Counted from the first letter of the stretch, positions 1 to 8,371 are shown. The stretch is DNA of 64,000 nucleotides from an uncultured Aliivibrio sp. (GCF_946479765.1 NZ_CAMLHO010000006.1:1-64000); one strand, 5' to 3'. Made by a program: numbers and translations. The notes: generated by a model from the letters alone, not told the origin.

Positions 1-149
1 ACCATTGTAGTGAAAGATATCGTTAGTATAGTTCGGGCTAATTGAATTCACTCTAAGTATTGGAAAGTTCTATTCTTTACTGTCATCTAATCTAAAATAT
101 TTTTGAATACTTCATTAAGCATCGATAATCCTTTTTTATTTTTGTTTAC

Positions 150-890
150 TTATAGGCTCTCAGCAATATCGACAGTATGACTAATAATGTTTGTCCCTTC
201 GCCAACGTTACCATGCCCGGGAACAACGAATCGAGTTTCAGGGTATTTAGTTAATACTTTCTGAGCTGAATCCGCCCATTCTTTCGTATCTGCATCACCC
301 GTCCATCCAATCGTATTAACCTCATTTGCTCGCATTAAACAACCGCCAAGTAATACTTTTTCTTTGGGTAGCCATACAACAGAATTATCTTTAGTGTGAC
401 CCGCCCCCGGGTAGAAAACTTCAATCTTATTTTCTAACAGCACAAAATTATCACCTGAAAATTGATGATTAGTCGCTTTCTTGTTATCACCTTTCAAAAA
501 ATTGTTGGTTAATGCAGACGCGTAAGTCTCAAAGTGATGTTCTTGCAGGTATTCTAATCCACCAGTTTGATCTTCATGAAAATGAGAAAATACCGTTTTC
601 TTTAATGTTAATCCTCTATTTTCAATCCACGTCATCAACTGAGGCATGTTCGACGCATTCCATGGCGTATCAATTAAATACGCATCCTTTCCATCAATAT
701 ACACTAAAGAATTAGCATCGACCAAAATAGGTTTCTTTGGGCTCTGTAAGTTTTTAAATTCACGATACGATTTAACTAAAAACACATTATTCGTGATTTC
801 TTCAAATTGAAGCGGTTTAACTGGCTCATCCGCAGCAGATACATTAAAGCCAATAACCGCACTCAATAGCGCTATAGTAAATTTAAACAT
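150..890 (-). CDS. Subclass B1 metallo-beta-lactamase (IMP-like)
   Basis: A predicted periplasmic zinc enzyme that hydrolyses beta-lactams. After a signal peptide (about residues 1-19, ending VSA-ADEP) the mature domain carries all B1 zinc ligands: HFHED (His103, His105, Asp107), His165 in PGAGHT, Cys184 in GGCLMR and His226 in VPGHG. ETYASALTN and KIEVFYPG resemble IMP-type enzymes, as does the total length of 246 aa. The start at 890 is preferred because an AAGGA box lies 9 nt upstream; the ATG at 899 would touch that box directly. It faces the biosynthetic-looking operon across about 200 bp. A chromosomal B1 enzyme called ALI-1 is known from Aliivibrio salmonicida, and this may be its orthologue; that is from memory, not a comparison. 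Confidence 0.9.
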   Translation of the reverse strand: MFKFTIALLSAVIGFNVSAADEPVKPLQFEEITNNVFLVKSYREFKNLQSPKKPILVDANSLVYIDGKDAYLIDTPWNASNMPQLMTWIENRGLTLKKTVFSHFHEDQTGGLEYLQEHHFETYASALTNNFLKGDNKKATNHQFSGDNFVLLENKIEVFYPGAGHTKDNSVVWLPKEKVLLGGCLMRANEVNTIGWTGDADTKEWADSAQKVLTKYPETRFVVPGHGNVGEGTNIISHTVDIAESL

Positions 891-1097
891 GAATTCCATT
901 CCTTTTTAAATATTGCTATAAATATACAATATTCCTCCGCTTTCAATTGTTAGTTAAGTGTAAAATCCAGCCTAACTCTACGTTAACGCATTGTTTGTTT
1001 TAATAGCCTTATTTTTGAAAAAAGCAATTTTGTACAAGAACCAATTCATGCCCTGCTTTACTCTAGTTACATAAATAAAAACAAGGATTGATACACA

Positions 1098-1730
1098 ATG
1101 ATGGATCAAAATTATTATTGGCTACGGGATAACAGTAATATTACGACAGTTGCCACTCTTGGCCCAAAAAGTTCAAGCAGTGAAGCCGCGGCTAATTACT
1201 ATTCAAATTTACTCAATAGACCATTAAAGATCTTACTTTTCGATACTTTTGAAAAAGCTTCTGACTTCGTCGAAAATAATGACAATGTGGCATTACTTGT
1301 TGCGAACGCCTATAAAAAAGCAGATTATTTTTACATGAACCCAAGAACATTACTGTCAGGGTCATTCTTTTTTTCTCCTCCTAAATACTACCTTTGTTGT
1401 AGAAATCTTCATGAATTACAGCAAAAAATAAATAATAACGACACTATAAGCATCGATACTCATCACGCCCCTATTTCACGTCTTGATGGCTTAATCAAGA
1501 CTGCGAGCCCAAGCCTAATAGATCTATCGAGCGCTAATTTAAATATCAAACTTTCATCTTCAACAAGTCAATCTGCTATCCATGTTTCTGAAGGTTTATC
1601 AGACTGTTGCCTTGTCAATTCAGATTCCATCAAACTCTATCAACTAGAAAAAATTTCAGCCCCTTTAACCATTCAAATGACTTGGGTGCTTTTTATAAAA
1701 AATAAACAACGTAAAAAGGAAGAAGTGTAA
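1098..1730 (+). CDS. BacA-like prephenate decarboxylase/dehydratase-fold protein
   Basis: A 210-aa stand-alone prephenate dehydratase-type fold without an ACT regulatory domain. The N-terminal ATLGPKSSSSEAAANYY matches the LGPEGT-SE-AA signature of this superfamily. FYMNPRTLL in the middle and GLSDCCLVN plus MTWVLFIK near the end resemble Bacillus BacA (bacilysin prephenate decarboxylase, about 204 aa) as I recall it, more than PheA. The TRF catalytic motif of true dehydratases is replaced by TWV, which argues against phenylpyruvate formation. It heads an operon and overlaps the next gene by one base (TAATG). The substrate could be prephenate or a related keto acid; function is inferred from family only. 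Confidence 0.7.
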   Translation: MMDQNYYWLRDNSNITTVATLGPKSSSSEAAANYYSNLLNRPLKILLFDTFEKASDFVENNDNVALLVANAYKKADYFYMNPRTLLSGSFFFSPPKYYLCCRNLHELQQKINNNDTISIDTHHAPISRLDGLIKTASPSLIDLSSANLNIKLSSSTSQSAIHVSEGLSDCCLVNSDSIKLYQLEKISAPLTIQMTWVLFIKNKQRKKEEV

Positions 1731-2134
1731 TGGACAATCAAAAATGCGTGCTCGTGATAGATAAAGCCTTGCCACAAGGGCTAATTGCGAATACTGCGGC
1801 TGTTCTTACTTTATCGCTAGGTAAACTACACCCAGAACTAATCGGCGCAGACAACATCAATAATGATGGCGAAACTCATACAGGGATCACTTCAATTCCA
1901 ATCCCTATTTTAGCCAGTTCATCTGGTTCAATTAAAGAAATAAGACGCTTTCTAAAAGATGAAGTCACCGTAGTCGACTTTTCAAACGTAGCTCAAAGTA
2001 CTAAAAATTATCAAGATTATTCAGAAAAACTGGCTTCAACTAAAGCCGATGATATTGAATATCTTGGTATCGCAATTTATGGAGCAAAAAAAATAGTCAA
2101 TAAATACACGGGGGATTTAGGATTAGTAAGATGA
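1730..2134 (+). CDS. DUF2000 family protein
   Basis: A 134-aa cytoplasmic protein. The opening CVLVIDKALPQGLIANTAAVL and later KLHPELIGAD and HTGITSIPIPIL fit the DUF2000 family, which has a peptidyl-tRNA hydrolase II-like fold and no settled function. No signal peptide or membrane segment is visible. It starts on the stop codon of the BacA-like gene and overlaps the SUMF1 gene by 4 nt (ATGA), so the three are probably translationally coupled. Its position inside a biosynthetic-looking operon suggests an accessory or enzymatic role there, but the sequence does not say which. Confidence 0.65.
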   Translation: MDNQKCVLVIDKALPQGLIANTAAVLTLSLGKLHPELIGADNINNDGETHTGITSIPIPILASSSGSIKEIRRFLKDEVTVVDFSNVAQSTKNYQDYSEKLASTKADDIEYLGIAIYGAKKIVNKYTGDLGLVR

Positions 2135-2889
2135 GTAGAATCAATAACATGACATTAGTTTCAGGGGATCCTTATGAGAGAGGTTCGAACTTAAGCCCTG
2201 ATGAACAGCCTATATGTACAATTACTCTGGCACCTTTTTTTATAGATATACACCCTGTATTAAATAAAGATTTTAGAATTTTTATCGAACAAGGCGGTTA
2301 TTCAGACCCTTCTTATTGGTCGCATAAAGGGTTTAACTTTATTACAGATAGCCAAATCACTGAACCATTATATTGGCATGATAAAAACTGGAATGGTGAT
2401 AAAAAACCAGTCACTGGTATTAGTTGGTATGAAGCTGAAGCTTATGCAACCTTTGTAGGTAAAACACTTCCAACAGAGACTCAATGGGAATATGCCGCCA
2501 AAGGAAATGATACTCGTACTTACCCTTGGGGCAATGCAGAACCGACCTCTTCTATTGCTAACTTTGCACCTGATTGTGAACCCGAAGAGTTTGACAGAAA
2601 ATCAACAGATTGGGATGCTCACCCCCAAAATCGGTCACCTTTTGGTTGCGTTGATATGGGGGGAAATCTCGCTGAATGGTGTTTAGATAATTACCTTCCA
2701 AATTATGCATGGGACACTAAAAACATCGATCCTATTTGTATATCAAATATTAATTTTGACCATGTTGTCAGAGGTGGTTCAGGCCTGCATGATGAAGATT
2801 ATATGCGATGCTCAAGTAGAGATAATTACCCCCCAACGGTTAGAGATAATATTGTTGGTTTCCGCTGTGTTAAAAATTTAACGGATTAG
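2131..2889 (+). CDS. SUMF1/FGE-like (formylglycine-generating enzyme fold) protein
   Basis: A 252-aa single-domain SUMF1/FGE-sulfatase family protein. Signature blocks appear in order: ISWYEAEAYATFVGKTLPTE, QWEYAAKG, YPWGN, GGNLAEWCLDNY and, at the end, VVRGGSGLHDEDYMRCSSR followed by GFRCV. The paired copper-binding cysteines of authentic formylglycine-generating enzymes (a C-x4-C pattern after RGGS) are absent, so it is unlikely to mature sulfatases. The family also includes EgtB/OvoA C-terminal domains and PvdO-type tailoring enzymes. No sulfatase gene is nearby. It is the third gene of the operon and overlaps DUF2000. A tailoring role on the operon's product is inference. Confidence 0.75.
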   Translation: MSRINNMTLVSGDPYERGSNLSPDEQPICTITLAPFFIDIHPVLNKDFRIFIEQGGYSDPSYWSHKGFNFITDSQITEPLYWHDKNWNGDKKPVTGISWYEAEAYATFVGKTLPTETQWEYAAKGNDTRTYPWGNAEPTSSIANFAPDCEPEEFDRKSTDWDAHPQNRSPFGCVDMGGNLAEWCLDNYLPNYAWDTKNIDPICISNINFDHVVRGGSGLHDEDYMRCSSRDNYPPTVRDNIVGFRCVKNLTD

Positions 2890-2900
2890 TGAGTCGTATT

Positions 2901-3542
2901 ATGGAAACAATTACGAAAACCCCTTTTATAGAGAAGAAACCCTCGTCATTACGCTATTACCAAGAAGGACCACCAGTAGAGTTTGATACTCAAAAATGGT
3001 CATTAAAAATCTTTTTGCCTAATGAAGCAACGCCAATTGAAATTGGTCTTGATGAATTAAAAAAAATTGCCCCAATAACAGAAAATCGTCGTGAAGTTTG
3101 TGTCTGTAACTGGAGTATTCGTCGTACTTGGACAGGAATTTTACTCTTAGATTTATTGAATTATCTTAAAATTGATAGTCCACAATACCGCTCTCATTTC
3201 TTGAAACAAATAAGCGTGGGTACGGAGAAAGGTCAATACGACTCTACCATCCCTTTTATCAACGCCATTGAAAACCGCACTATGCTTGTATGGGCAGTAG
3301 ACAGCGAAGAACTGTCATTTGAAGAGGGCTATCCATTAAGACTAATTAATTTCTCTTTATATCGCTATAAAGGAGTTAAGTGTTTGTCTGAACTATACTT
3401 TACTAAAGAATTTAAAGCCGGATTCTGGGAAAAAAAAGCAGGCTACTGCAAAGAAGGACAAATTAAGGCAAAACGCTATCGTATTGTCGATTTACAAGAA
3501 CACCGCTTCATTGAAGGACACAAAGAAGTAACCGAATTTTAA
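2901..3542 (+). CDS. Orphan sulfite-oxidase-fold molybdopterin-dependent protein
   Basis: A protein of about 213 aa with the oxidoreductase molybdopterin-binding (sulfite oxidase/MsrP) fold. REVCVCNWSIRRTWTG aligns with the MsrP segment that contains the molybdenum-ligating cysteine, and GYPLRLINF and YRYKGVKCLSEL match the later conserved GYPxRL and G-K-W/C-like blocks. There is no Tat signal, haem domain or dimerisation domain, so it should be cytoplasmic. An alternative GTG start at 2889 overlaps the previous stop (TAGTG) and would add four residues; ATG 2901 is chosen for the GAG-type Shine-Dalgarno 7 nt upstream. Substrate unknown. Confidence 0.65.
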   Translation: METITKTPFIEKKPSSLRYYQEGPPVEFDTQKWSLKIFLPNEATPIEIGLDELKKIAPITENRREVCVCNWSIRRTWTGILLLDLLNYLKIDSPQYRSHFLKQISVGTEKGQYDSTIPFINAIENRTMLVWAVDSEELSFEEGYPLRLINFSLYRYKGVKCLSELYFTKEFKAGFWEKKAGYCKEGQIKAKRYRIVDLQEHRFIEGHKEVTEF

Positions 3543-3551
3543 GGATAAATT

Positions 3552-4154
3552 ATGACTCTATTTCTAGCGATGGCAACGTTTGCCTTTGTCACTTCACTGT
3601 CACCTGGACCGGTAAATATTCTTGCCACCATTACTGGTGCCAATCATGGGTACACGAGAACCATTCCACATATTTTTGGTGCAACTGTGGGGTTTGTGTC
3701 TATCCTTATCTTATTGGGATTAGGGCTCATACAAGCCTTTGATGATTCTCATACAGCAACACTCATCTTAAATTACCTTGGCAGTGCCTTTCTACTTTAT
3801 TTGGCTTATAAAGTGGCAACAAGCGAAAGAACTGAACAAGATAAAAGTAAAAAAGACGATGCTCCAACCATGACCCAGGGCTTATTGTGTCAATGGTTAA
3901 ATCCAAAAGCTTGGATTGTGTCTTTATCAGGTGTCACCGTTTTTTCTAGTAATGGTGTGATTCCTCTCGAAGACCTTGGGGCATTTAGTGTGATATTTTT
4001 TATCGTATGTTATTGCTGTATATCAACCTGGGCTCTATTAGGGTTAACTATAGGCAAATACCTTGAGCACCCTATTCATTATAAAATTTTTAATCGAATT
4101 ATGGGGGCCTTACTTGCACTAACCGTAGTGTATGTTTTCTTTATATCAAAATAA
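3552..4154 (+). CDS. LysE/RhtB family amino-acid exporter
   Basis: A 200-aa inner-membrane protein with about six hydrophobic segments. It opens with FVTSLSPGPVNILATITGAN, the SPGP motif of LysE/RhtB exporters, and carries the QWLNPKAWI motif in the middle. The family exports amino acids or small amine/acid metabolites. A good ribosome-binding site (AAGGA, 6 nt) precedes the ATG. It is the fifth gene of the operon, followed after 2 nt by an AraC regulator, an arrangement often seen for exporters controlled by their own substrate. In this context it probably exports the product made by the upstream enzymes (inference). Confidence 0.85.
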   Translation: MTLFLAMATFAFVTSLSPGPVNILATITGANHGYTRTIPHIFGATVGFVSILILLGLGLIQAFDDSHTATLILNYLGSAFLLYLAYKVATSERTEQDKSKKDDAPTMTQGLLCQWLNPKAWIVSLSGVTVFSSNGVIPLEDLGAFSVIFFIVCYCCISTWALLGLTIGKYLEHPIHYKIFNRIMGALLALTVVYVFFISK

Positions 4155-4156
4155 TA

Positions 4157-4978
4157 ATGGACGTTACGTTGGCTAATTCAAATCCTCACTTTTTAAGATC
4201 ATCAGTTCTTCCGTTTGAGTTACGTTATTCAGATAATTCAAACGCCTGCTACAAAAAGCACACCCATTCAGAATTCTCGATAGGAGTGGTTGATAGTGGG
4301 ATCAGTGAGTATGTAAATCAAAATATAAAACAAACAATTCAACCAGGTTCTACTGTTATTGTAAACCCGGAAGAAGTGCATTCATGTAACCCACAAAAAG
4401 GCACAAACTGGAGCTATAAAATGCTGTATGTTGAGCCCAGTTGGTTGGCTAACCTTCAATCTAAAATATCTAATAAGAACAACAATAACTTTCAACCTAT
4501 TCAGATGACACACAGCGATTGTCCTTTTCTATATCAAGGATTCCAATCACTAGCTCAAACCCTAATAGAAAATGAATCAGCGATTAAAGTGGAGCAAACC
4601 GCAATCAATTTTTTCGCTGAATTATTTTTAATTGATGCCAAAATACCTTCGATAGATATCATTTCTAAAAAAGCTGTTGATTGTGCTTATCAATATATTT
4701 CAGATAATTTTGATAAAAACATTTCAATTTCTGACATTGCCAATATCTCGGGTTTAAGTGATTTTTATCTTATCCATTCATTTAGAAAACAATATGGTAT
4801 TACTCCCCATGCTTATCAAATTGTCATGCGCATCAATCGAGCAAAAGAATTATTAAAACAAGGAGATAATATTGCGTCTATTGCGACAGACCTTGGCTTT
4901 ACTGATCAAAGTCATTTCCATCGAAATTTTAAGAAAATGGTCGCAGCAACACCAAAACAATATAAAAAAGACTTATAA
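4157..4978 (+). CDS. AraC family transcriptional regulator
   Basis: A 273-aa regulator. The N-terminal half (about 1-150) is an AraC-type cupin with KKHTHSEFSIGVVDSG and PGSTVIVNPEEVHSCNP. The C-terminal 100 residues contain two helix-turn-helix motifs, ISISDIANISGLSDFYLIHS and NIASIATDLGFTDQSHFHRN, then TPKQYKK. The start lies 2 nt after the exporter stop with no strong Shine-Dalgarno, suggesting translational coupling. It most likely senses the exported metabolite or its precursor and controls the 1098-4978 operon, possibly also the facing beta-lactamase; no operator could be identified by eye. Confidence 0.88.
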   Translation: MDVTLANSNPHFLRSSVLPFELRYSDNSNACYKKHTHSEFSIGVVDSGISEYVNQNIKQTIQPGSTVIVNPEEVHSCNPQKGTNWSYKMLYVEPSWLANLQSKISNKNNNNFQPIQMTHSDCPFLYQGFQSLAQTLIENESAIKVEQTAINFFAELFLIDAKIPSIDIISKKAVDCAYQYISDNFDKNISISDIANISGLSDFYLIHSFRKQYGITPHAYQIVMRINRAKELLKQGDNIASIATDLGFTDQSHFHRNFKKMVAATPKQYKKDL

Positions 4979-5056
4979 TTATTCATCATTGATAACTTTT
5001 ACTATAACTGTTTCAATGGAGTCATTCACATTATAATAACCAAAGGATGATGACGA

Positions 5057-6010
5057 ATGAACTTACGCTATTTACTTCTTACTACTTGCGTAATTAGTAC
5101 GCCTGCGCTTTCGAAATTAGCAAATAAAGAAGGCATTAGTGGTGAAATTGCATTAACAACGGGGTTTGCATCTTCAACATCCAATTTTAATACTGACGGT
5201 GATGACACCATTACCTCAACAAATCAAAAAGCCTCTGCCGAAAACAGCTTCATGGCCTTTCCTCTTGGTAATATTGCCTATACGTTTGGCCAAGAGTTAA
5301 ATCAACAAGTTCACGTTGGTACAACACGTCAAGATGTGGCAACAGGTACGGTTGTTCTTGAAGTCGGTTATAAATATCAATTTAAATCAAGAATGGCGAT
5401 TGATGTTTCTATTCTGCCAACCATTATGTCGAGCAATACATGGGCTGACCCATATTTGGTCGGTTCTGCACGTACAGAAACGGATGCCTCAGGAAACGCA
5501 TTTCGTTTTAAAGTCGATAATATTGCAGGTTCAAACTTTACCATTGATACCGCTTATGCCACCAAAGATATCAAAAACGATGAGGTCGAAGACATACTAA
5601 AAAGAGACGCCGATACTCTCTACTTAAAGGGTCAATATCGTTTACCATTAAGTCGCACTTCTTTCGTCCTACCTTCTGTTATTTACCAATCGTCATCTGC
5701 AGACGGAGAAGCGAGCTCTTACGATCAATACGGCGCTGAGCTGAGCTTTTTCAAATTAATGCAAAGGCATAAGTTAGTAGTAACCGCAGGGTACAACCAA
5801 CAAAACTTCAGCGCAGACAATCCTATTTATAATAAAACTCGTAAAGACAATAAGTTAAGCCTATTTGCCGCTTACGAATACACTAAATTCATGAATTCGA
5901 AAGATTGGTCATTCATCTCTTTTGCGGGTTACAGCTCAACCGATTCAAACATTACTTTTTATGACGAATCAGAATACATTGTTACTGTCGGTCTAAACTA
6001 TAAATTCTAA
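5057..6010 (+). CDS. DUF2860-type outer-membrane beta-barrel protein
   Basis: A 317-aa exported protein. A signal peptide (MNLRYLLLTTCVISTPALS) is followed by alternating polar/hydrophobic strands typical of a barrel, with many Tyr/Phe residues at strand ends, and the chain ends in GLNYKF, an outer-membrane C-terminal signature. It resembles the DUF2860 family common in vibrios (from memory). It lies 78 nt after the AraC gene on the same strand, with its own AAAGGATGATG ribosome-binding region, and is followed by a strong terminator. It may be co-transcribed with the upstream operon; function unknown. Confidence 0.7.
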   Translation: MNLRYLLLTTCVISTPALSKLANKEGISGEIALTTGFASSTSNFNTDGDDTITSTNQKASAENSFMAFPLGNIAYTFGQELNQQVHVGTTRQDVATGTVVLEVGYKYQFKSRMAIDVSILPTIMSSNTWADPYLVGSARTETDASGNAFRFKVDNIAGSNFTIDTAYATKDIKNDEVEDILKRDADTLYLKGQYRLPLSRTSFVLPSVIYQSSSADGEASSYDQYGAELSFFKLMQRHKLVVTAGYNQQNFSADNPIYNKTRKDNKLSLFAAYEYTKFMNSKDWSFISFAGYSSTDSNITFYDESEYIVTVGLNYKF

Positions 6011-6025
6011 TACCATTAACAACAT

Positions 6026-6060
6026 AAAGCCCTGTTTAAGATTATGCCGCAGGGCTTTTT
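6026..6060. terminator. Intrinsic terminator between convergent genes
   Basis: The arms AAAGCCCTG (6026-6034) and CAGGGCTTT (6050-6058) form a hairpin followed by a T run. It closes the DUF2860 gene and could also serve the convergent phospholipase gene. Confidence 0.85.
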
Positions 6061-6064
6061 ACCA

Positions 6065-7984
6065 TCAATAATAACGATAATCACTGGTATAAAAATCCAG
6101 TAGTTTATTAATCGCAATATCTCGATAACTGTCTTTCTCAATTAACATATCGTGATAAGCCCCTGCGACTTGTTCTAAATGGCTTGTATCGCATTTCTCA
6201 TGAAACTCAGATTGCGCCACGTTACTCACCACAAGATCTTCCCCTGCTTGAAGGATCAGTATTGGGATTTTTACTTTATGTGCATTCGCAATGCATTTCT
6301 TACCCGCCCTAATAGATTCAGTGATCCAATGGGTACTTGGTCCACCTAATCTTAGGTTTGGCTTCTCTAAAAACAAATCAAGAAATAGTTTATAGCGCGC
6401 CTCACTGTGAGTTAAGACATTATCTTGATATTGAACTTCTTTAAAATGACTTTGGCCTAACGCATAGTTTGGTTTACTCGCTAACACATCAAGTAAATTT
6501 AACGTTTGTTTTTTAAAGCCATGCGCCCTGCCCGAAATGTACACACCAAACATAGGAGAGGTTGCTGCTGATGCCTTTACTGGATGATCGAAGGTTGATA
6601 AATATTGAGTCATTACCGCAGCGCCCATCGAGTGAGAAAGCATAAAACACTCGCCCTCTAAATTTGGTCGCACGACCTTCTCCATAAAAATATAAAGATC
6701 CATAACATAATCATGAAAATCATCCACGTGACCTAATTCATGATCTTGTGTCATTCGTCCAGACTCACCTTGACCACGGTGATCATAAGCGTAGATATTA
6801 AAATACTGACTTAATTCAAGAATCGCTTCTTTATATTTCCAATAGCTTTCATTACGACCATTCACAATAACTAACGTTTGCTTTTTATCATTAGGGTTAA
6901 CATTAATCCATTTTAATGGAATACGTTCTACACCTAAGACTTCACCGAGCTTTTTGTTATTCCAAATAGCATCAATTTGCTCATTGTATTCTTGCTGTTT
7001 CTCTCCATCCGTAAAATGCTCTTCACGAGTTTTCACTAAAAAACGTTCTTGTGATAAATGCGCTAAATTCAGCTTTGGTGCTATTGTTTCAAGAAATAGC
7101 TTACCTACGTCTTTACCATGATGATAATCGGCGTCCAATTGTTTTTTTGTACTACCAAGTACTTTAGATTGAAGACTTCTATTCGGTGATATTTCATAAA
7201 TAATGACATCATCTGGTGGATTCGCTAAAAATGCTTGAGTCTTACGATAATTATCTTCGTGAATAATCAGCATTGCGGCCATATGATCTAACGTATTATT
7301 CTTTGTCATCTTAGCAAGAGAAATTAACCAGTCATGATTTTCTTTAAAATCAACAGGTACTGTGCGAATAACAACAATATGACGAAAACCTCTATCATAC
7401 GCGGCTTGCACTGGAATAGGCATTGTTAAGCCACCATCAAGCCAACGTTTATCATCCATAATTACAGGCTGTTTATGTAGAGCAGGGATAGCACAAGAGG
7501 CGCGGAGGATGTCTTTCCAATTACTGGTAGAAAGATCGAAGTATTTGGTTTCAAAATTGGTTGCATGAGCCGCAACGGCAAGCACTTGTTTAGTATTGAG
7601 ATGTTCTTCTCCAACTTTCCAATTAAGAGGAATATCGAATTCTGTTTTATCAATTAACCAATCTAAGTCCATCCCTTCGCCAGTCAATAAGAAGCGGGAT
7701 AATTTGAAAAAATCAGGACTGCGAGTAACTTGATCGATAATTCGATAAGCGTGTCCTTTATGACCACAAATATAAGACGCTAAATTAAGCGATCCGGCAG
7801 AGGTTCCAATCAATAAATCAAATGGGTTAAAGTTCGCTTGCAAGAAGCTATCAAGCACACCAGCAGTAAACACGCCTCTTTGGCCGCCACCTTCAGTAAC
7901 TAACGCAATTTTATCGACATCTCTTTTAGCGAAACGAAAAACATCAAAACTGTTTTTACTAATCGAATAATGTTCACCCATCAT
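6065..7984 (-). CDS. Patatin-like phospholipase fused to alpha/beta-hydrolase (lysophospholipase)
   Basis: A 639-aa cytoplasmic or membrane-associated lipid hydrolase built from two enzymes. Residues about 25-330 are a patatin/YjjU-type domain: the oxyanion loop GGGQRGVF (32-39), nucleophile Ser62 in GTSAGS and Asp183 in DGG. Residues about 340-639 are an alpha/beta hydrolase of the PldB/monoacylglycerol lipase type, with YAYDHRGQGESGR, the nucleophile elbow SHSMGAA, ILILQAGEDLVV and a late His in GAYHDML. Each half is close to full family length and both catalytic sets look intact. In other gammaproteobacteria the activities are on separate proteins (YjjU, PldB). Two adjacent ATG codons make the exact start uncertain. 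Confidence 0.88.
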   Translation of the reverse strand: MMGEHYSISKNSFDVFRFAKRDVDKIALVTEGGGQRGVFTAGVLDSFLQANFNPFDLLIGTSAGSLNLASYICGHKGHAYRIIDQVTRSPDFFKLSRFLLTGEGMDLDWLIDKTEFDIPLNWKVGEEHLNTKQVLAVAAHATNFETKYFDLSTSNWKDILRASCAIPALHKQPVIMDDKRWLDGGLTMPIPVQAAYDRGFRHIVVIRTVPVDFKENHDWLISLAKMTKNNTLDHMAAMLIIHEDNYRKTQAFLANPPDDVIIYEISPNRSLQSKVLGSTKKQLDADYHHGKDVGKLFLETIAPKLNLAHLSQERFLVKTREEHFTDGEKQQEYNEQIDAIWNNKKLGEVLGVERIPLKWINVNPNDKKQTLVIVNGRNESYWKYKEAILELSQYFNIYAYDHRGQGESGRMTQDHELGHVDDFHDYVMDLYIFMEKVVRPNLEGECFMLSHSMGAAVMTQYLSTFDHPVKASAATSPMFGVYISGRAHGFKKQTLNLLDVLASKPNYALGQSHFKEVQYQDNVLTHSEARYKLFLDLFLEKPNLRLGGPSTHWITESIRAGKKCIANAHKVKIPILILQAGEDLVVSNVAQSEFHEKCDTSHLEQVAGAYHDMLIEKDSYRDIAINKLLDFYTSDYRYY

Positions 7985-8167
7985 ATTTGACCATTTTTGA
8001 TAGAGTAATTATGTCTATATTATGGCATATCACTATAAAATCAGGGAAAATAAATGCCCTTTCAATAAATAACGATTCAATTCCCCCTCACTAACAAAGA
8101 AACCTTCTTCATAACTCGATATTTGCGATCTACCTATGCTATGGTTCTTTTAGTAATAAGGAGTCCA

Positions 8168-8371
8168 ATGAACGACTATGAGCTTTTCATCAAAGTAAAT
8201 GATGCGATTTTACTTAAGTTTGATGTGTTTAAACCGTGGGAAAAAACGTTACTTTTAAGTATTCAAAATCAATTAATGGAGCGATTTCCGATTTCGGAAC
8301 CACAGCGAAAACTACTCACTAAAGTACTTGAGAAAAAAAGACCAAAGAAAAAGAAAAAAAGATCAATATAA
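8168..8371 (+). CDS. Small basic hypothetical protein
   Basis: A 67-aa protein that I do not recognise. It starts MNDYELFIKVNDAILLKF and ends in a lysine/arginine-rich tail (KKRPKKKKKRSI). The start at 8168 is chosen because AAGGAG lies 4 nt upstream; an in-frame ATG at 8123 lacks such a site. A terminator follows immediately. The tail suggests nucleic-acid or ribosome binding, which is inference from composition only. Confidence 0.65.
   Translation: MNDYELFIKVNDAILLKFDVFKPWEKTLLLSIQNQLMERFPISEPQRKLLTKVLEKKRPKKKKKRSI

Noticed and set aside
1098-1730. Housekeeping prephenate dehydratase (pheA)
   Set aside because: No chorismate mutase or ACT domain and the TRF motif is missing.
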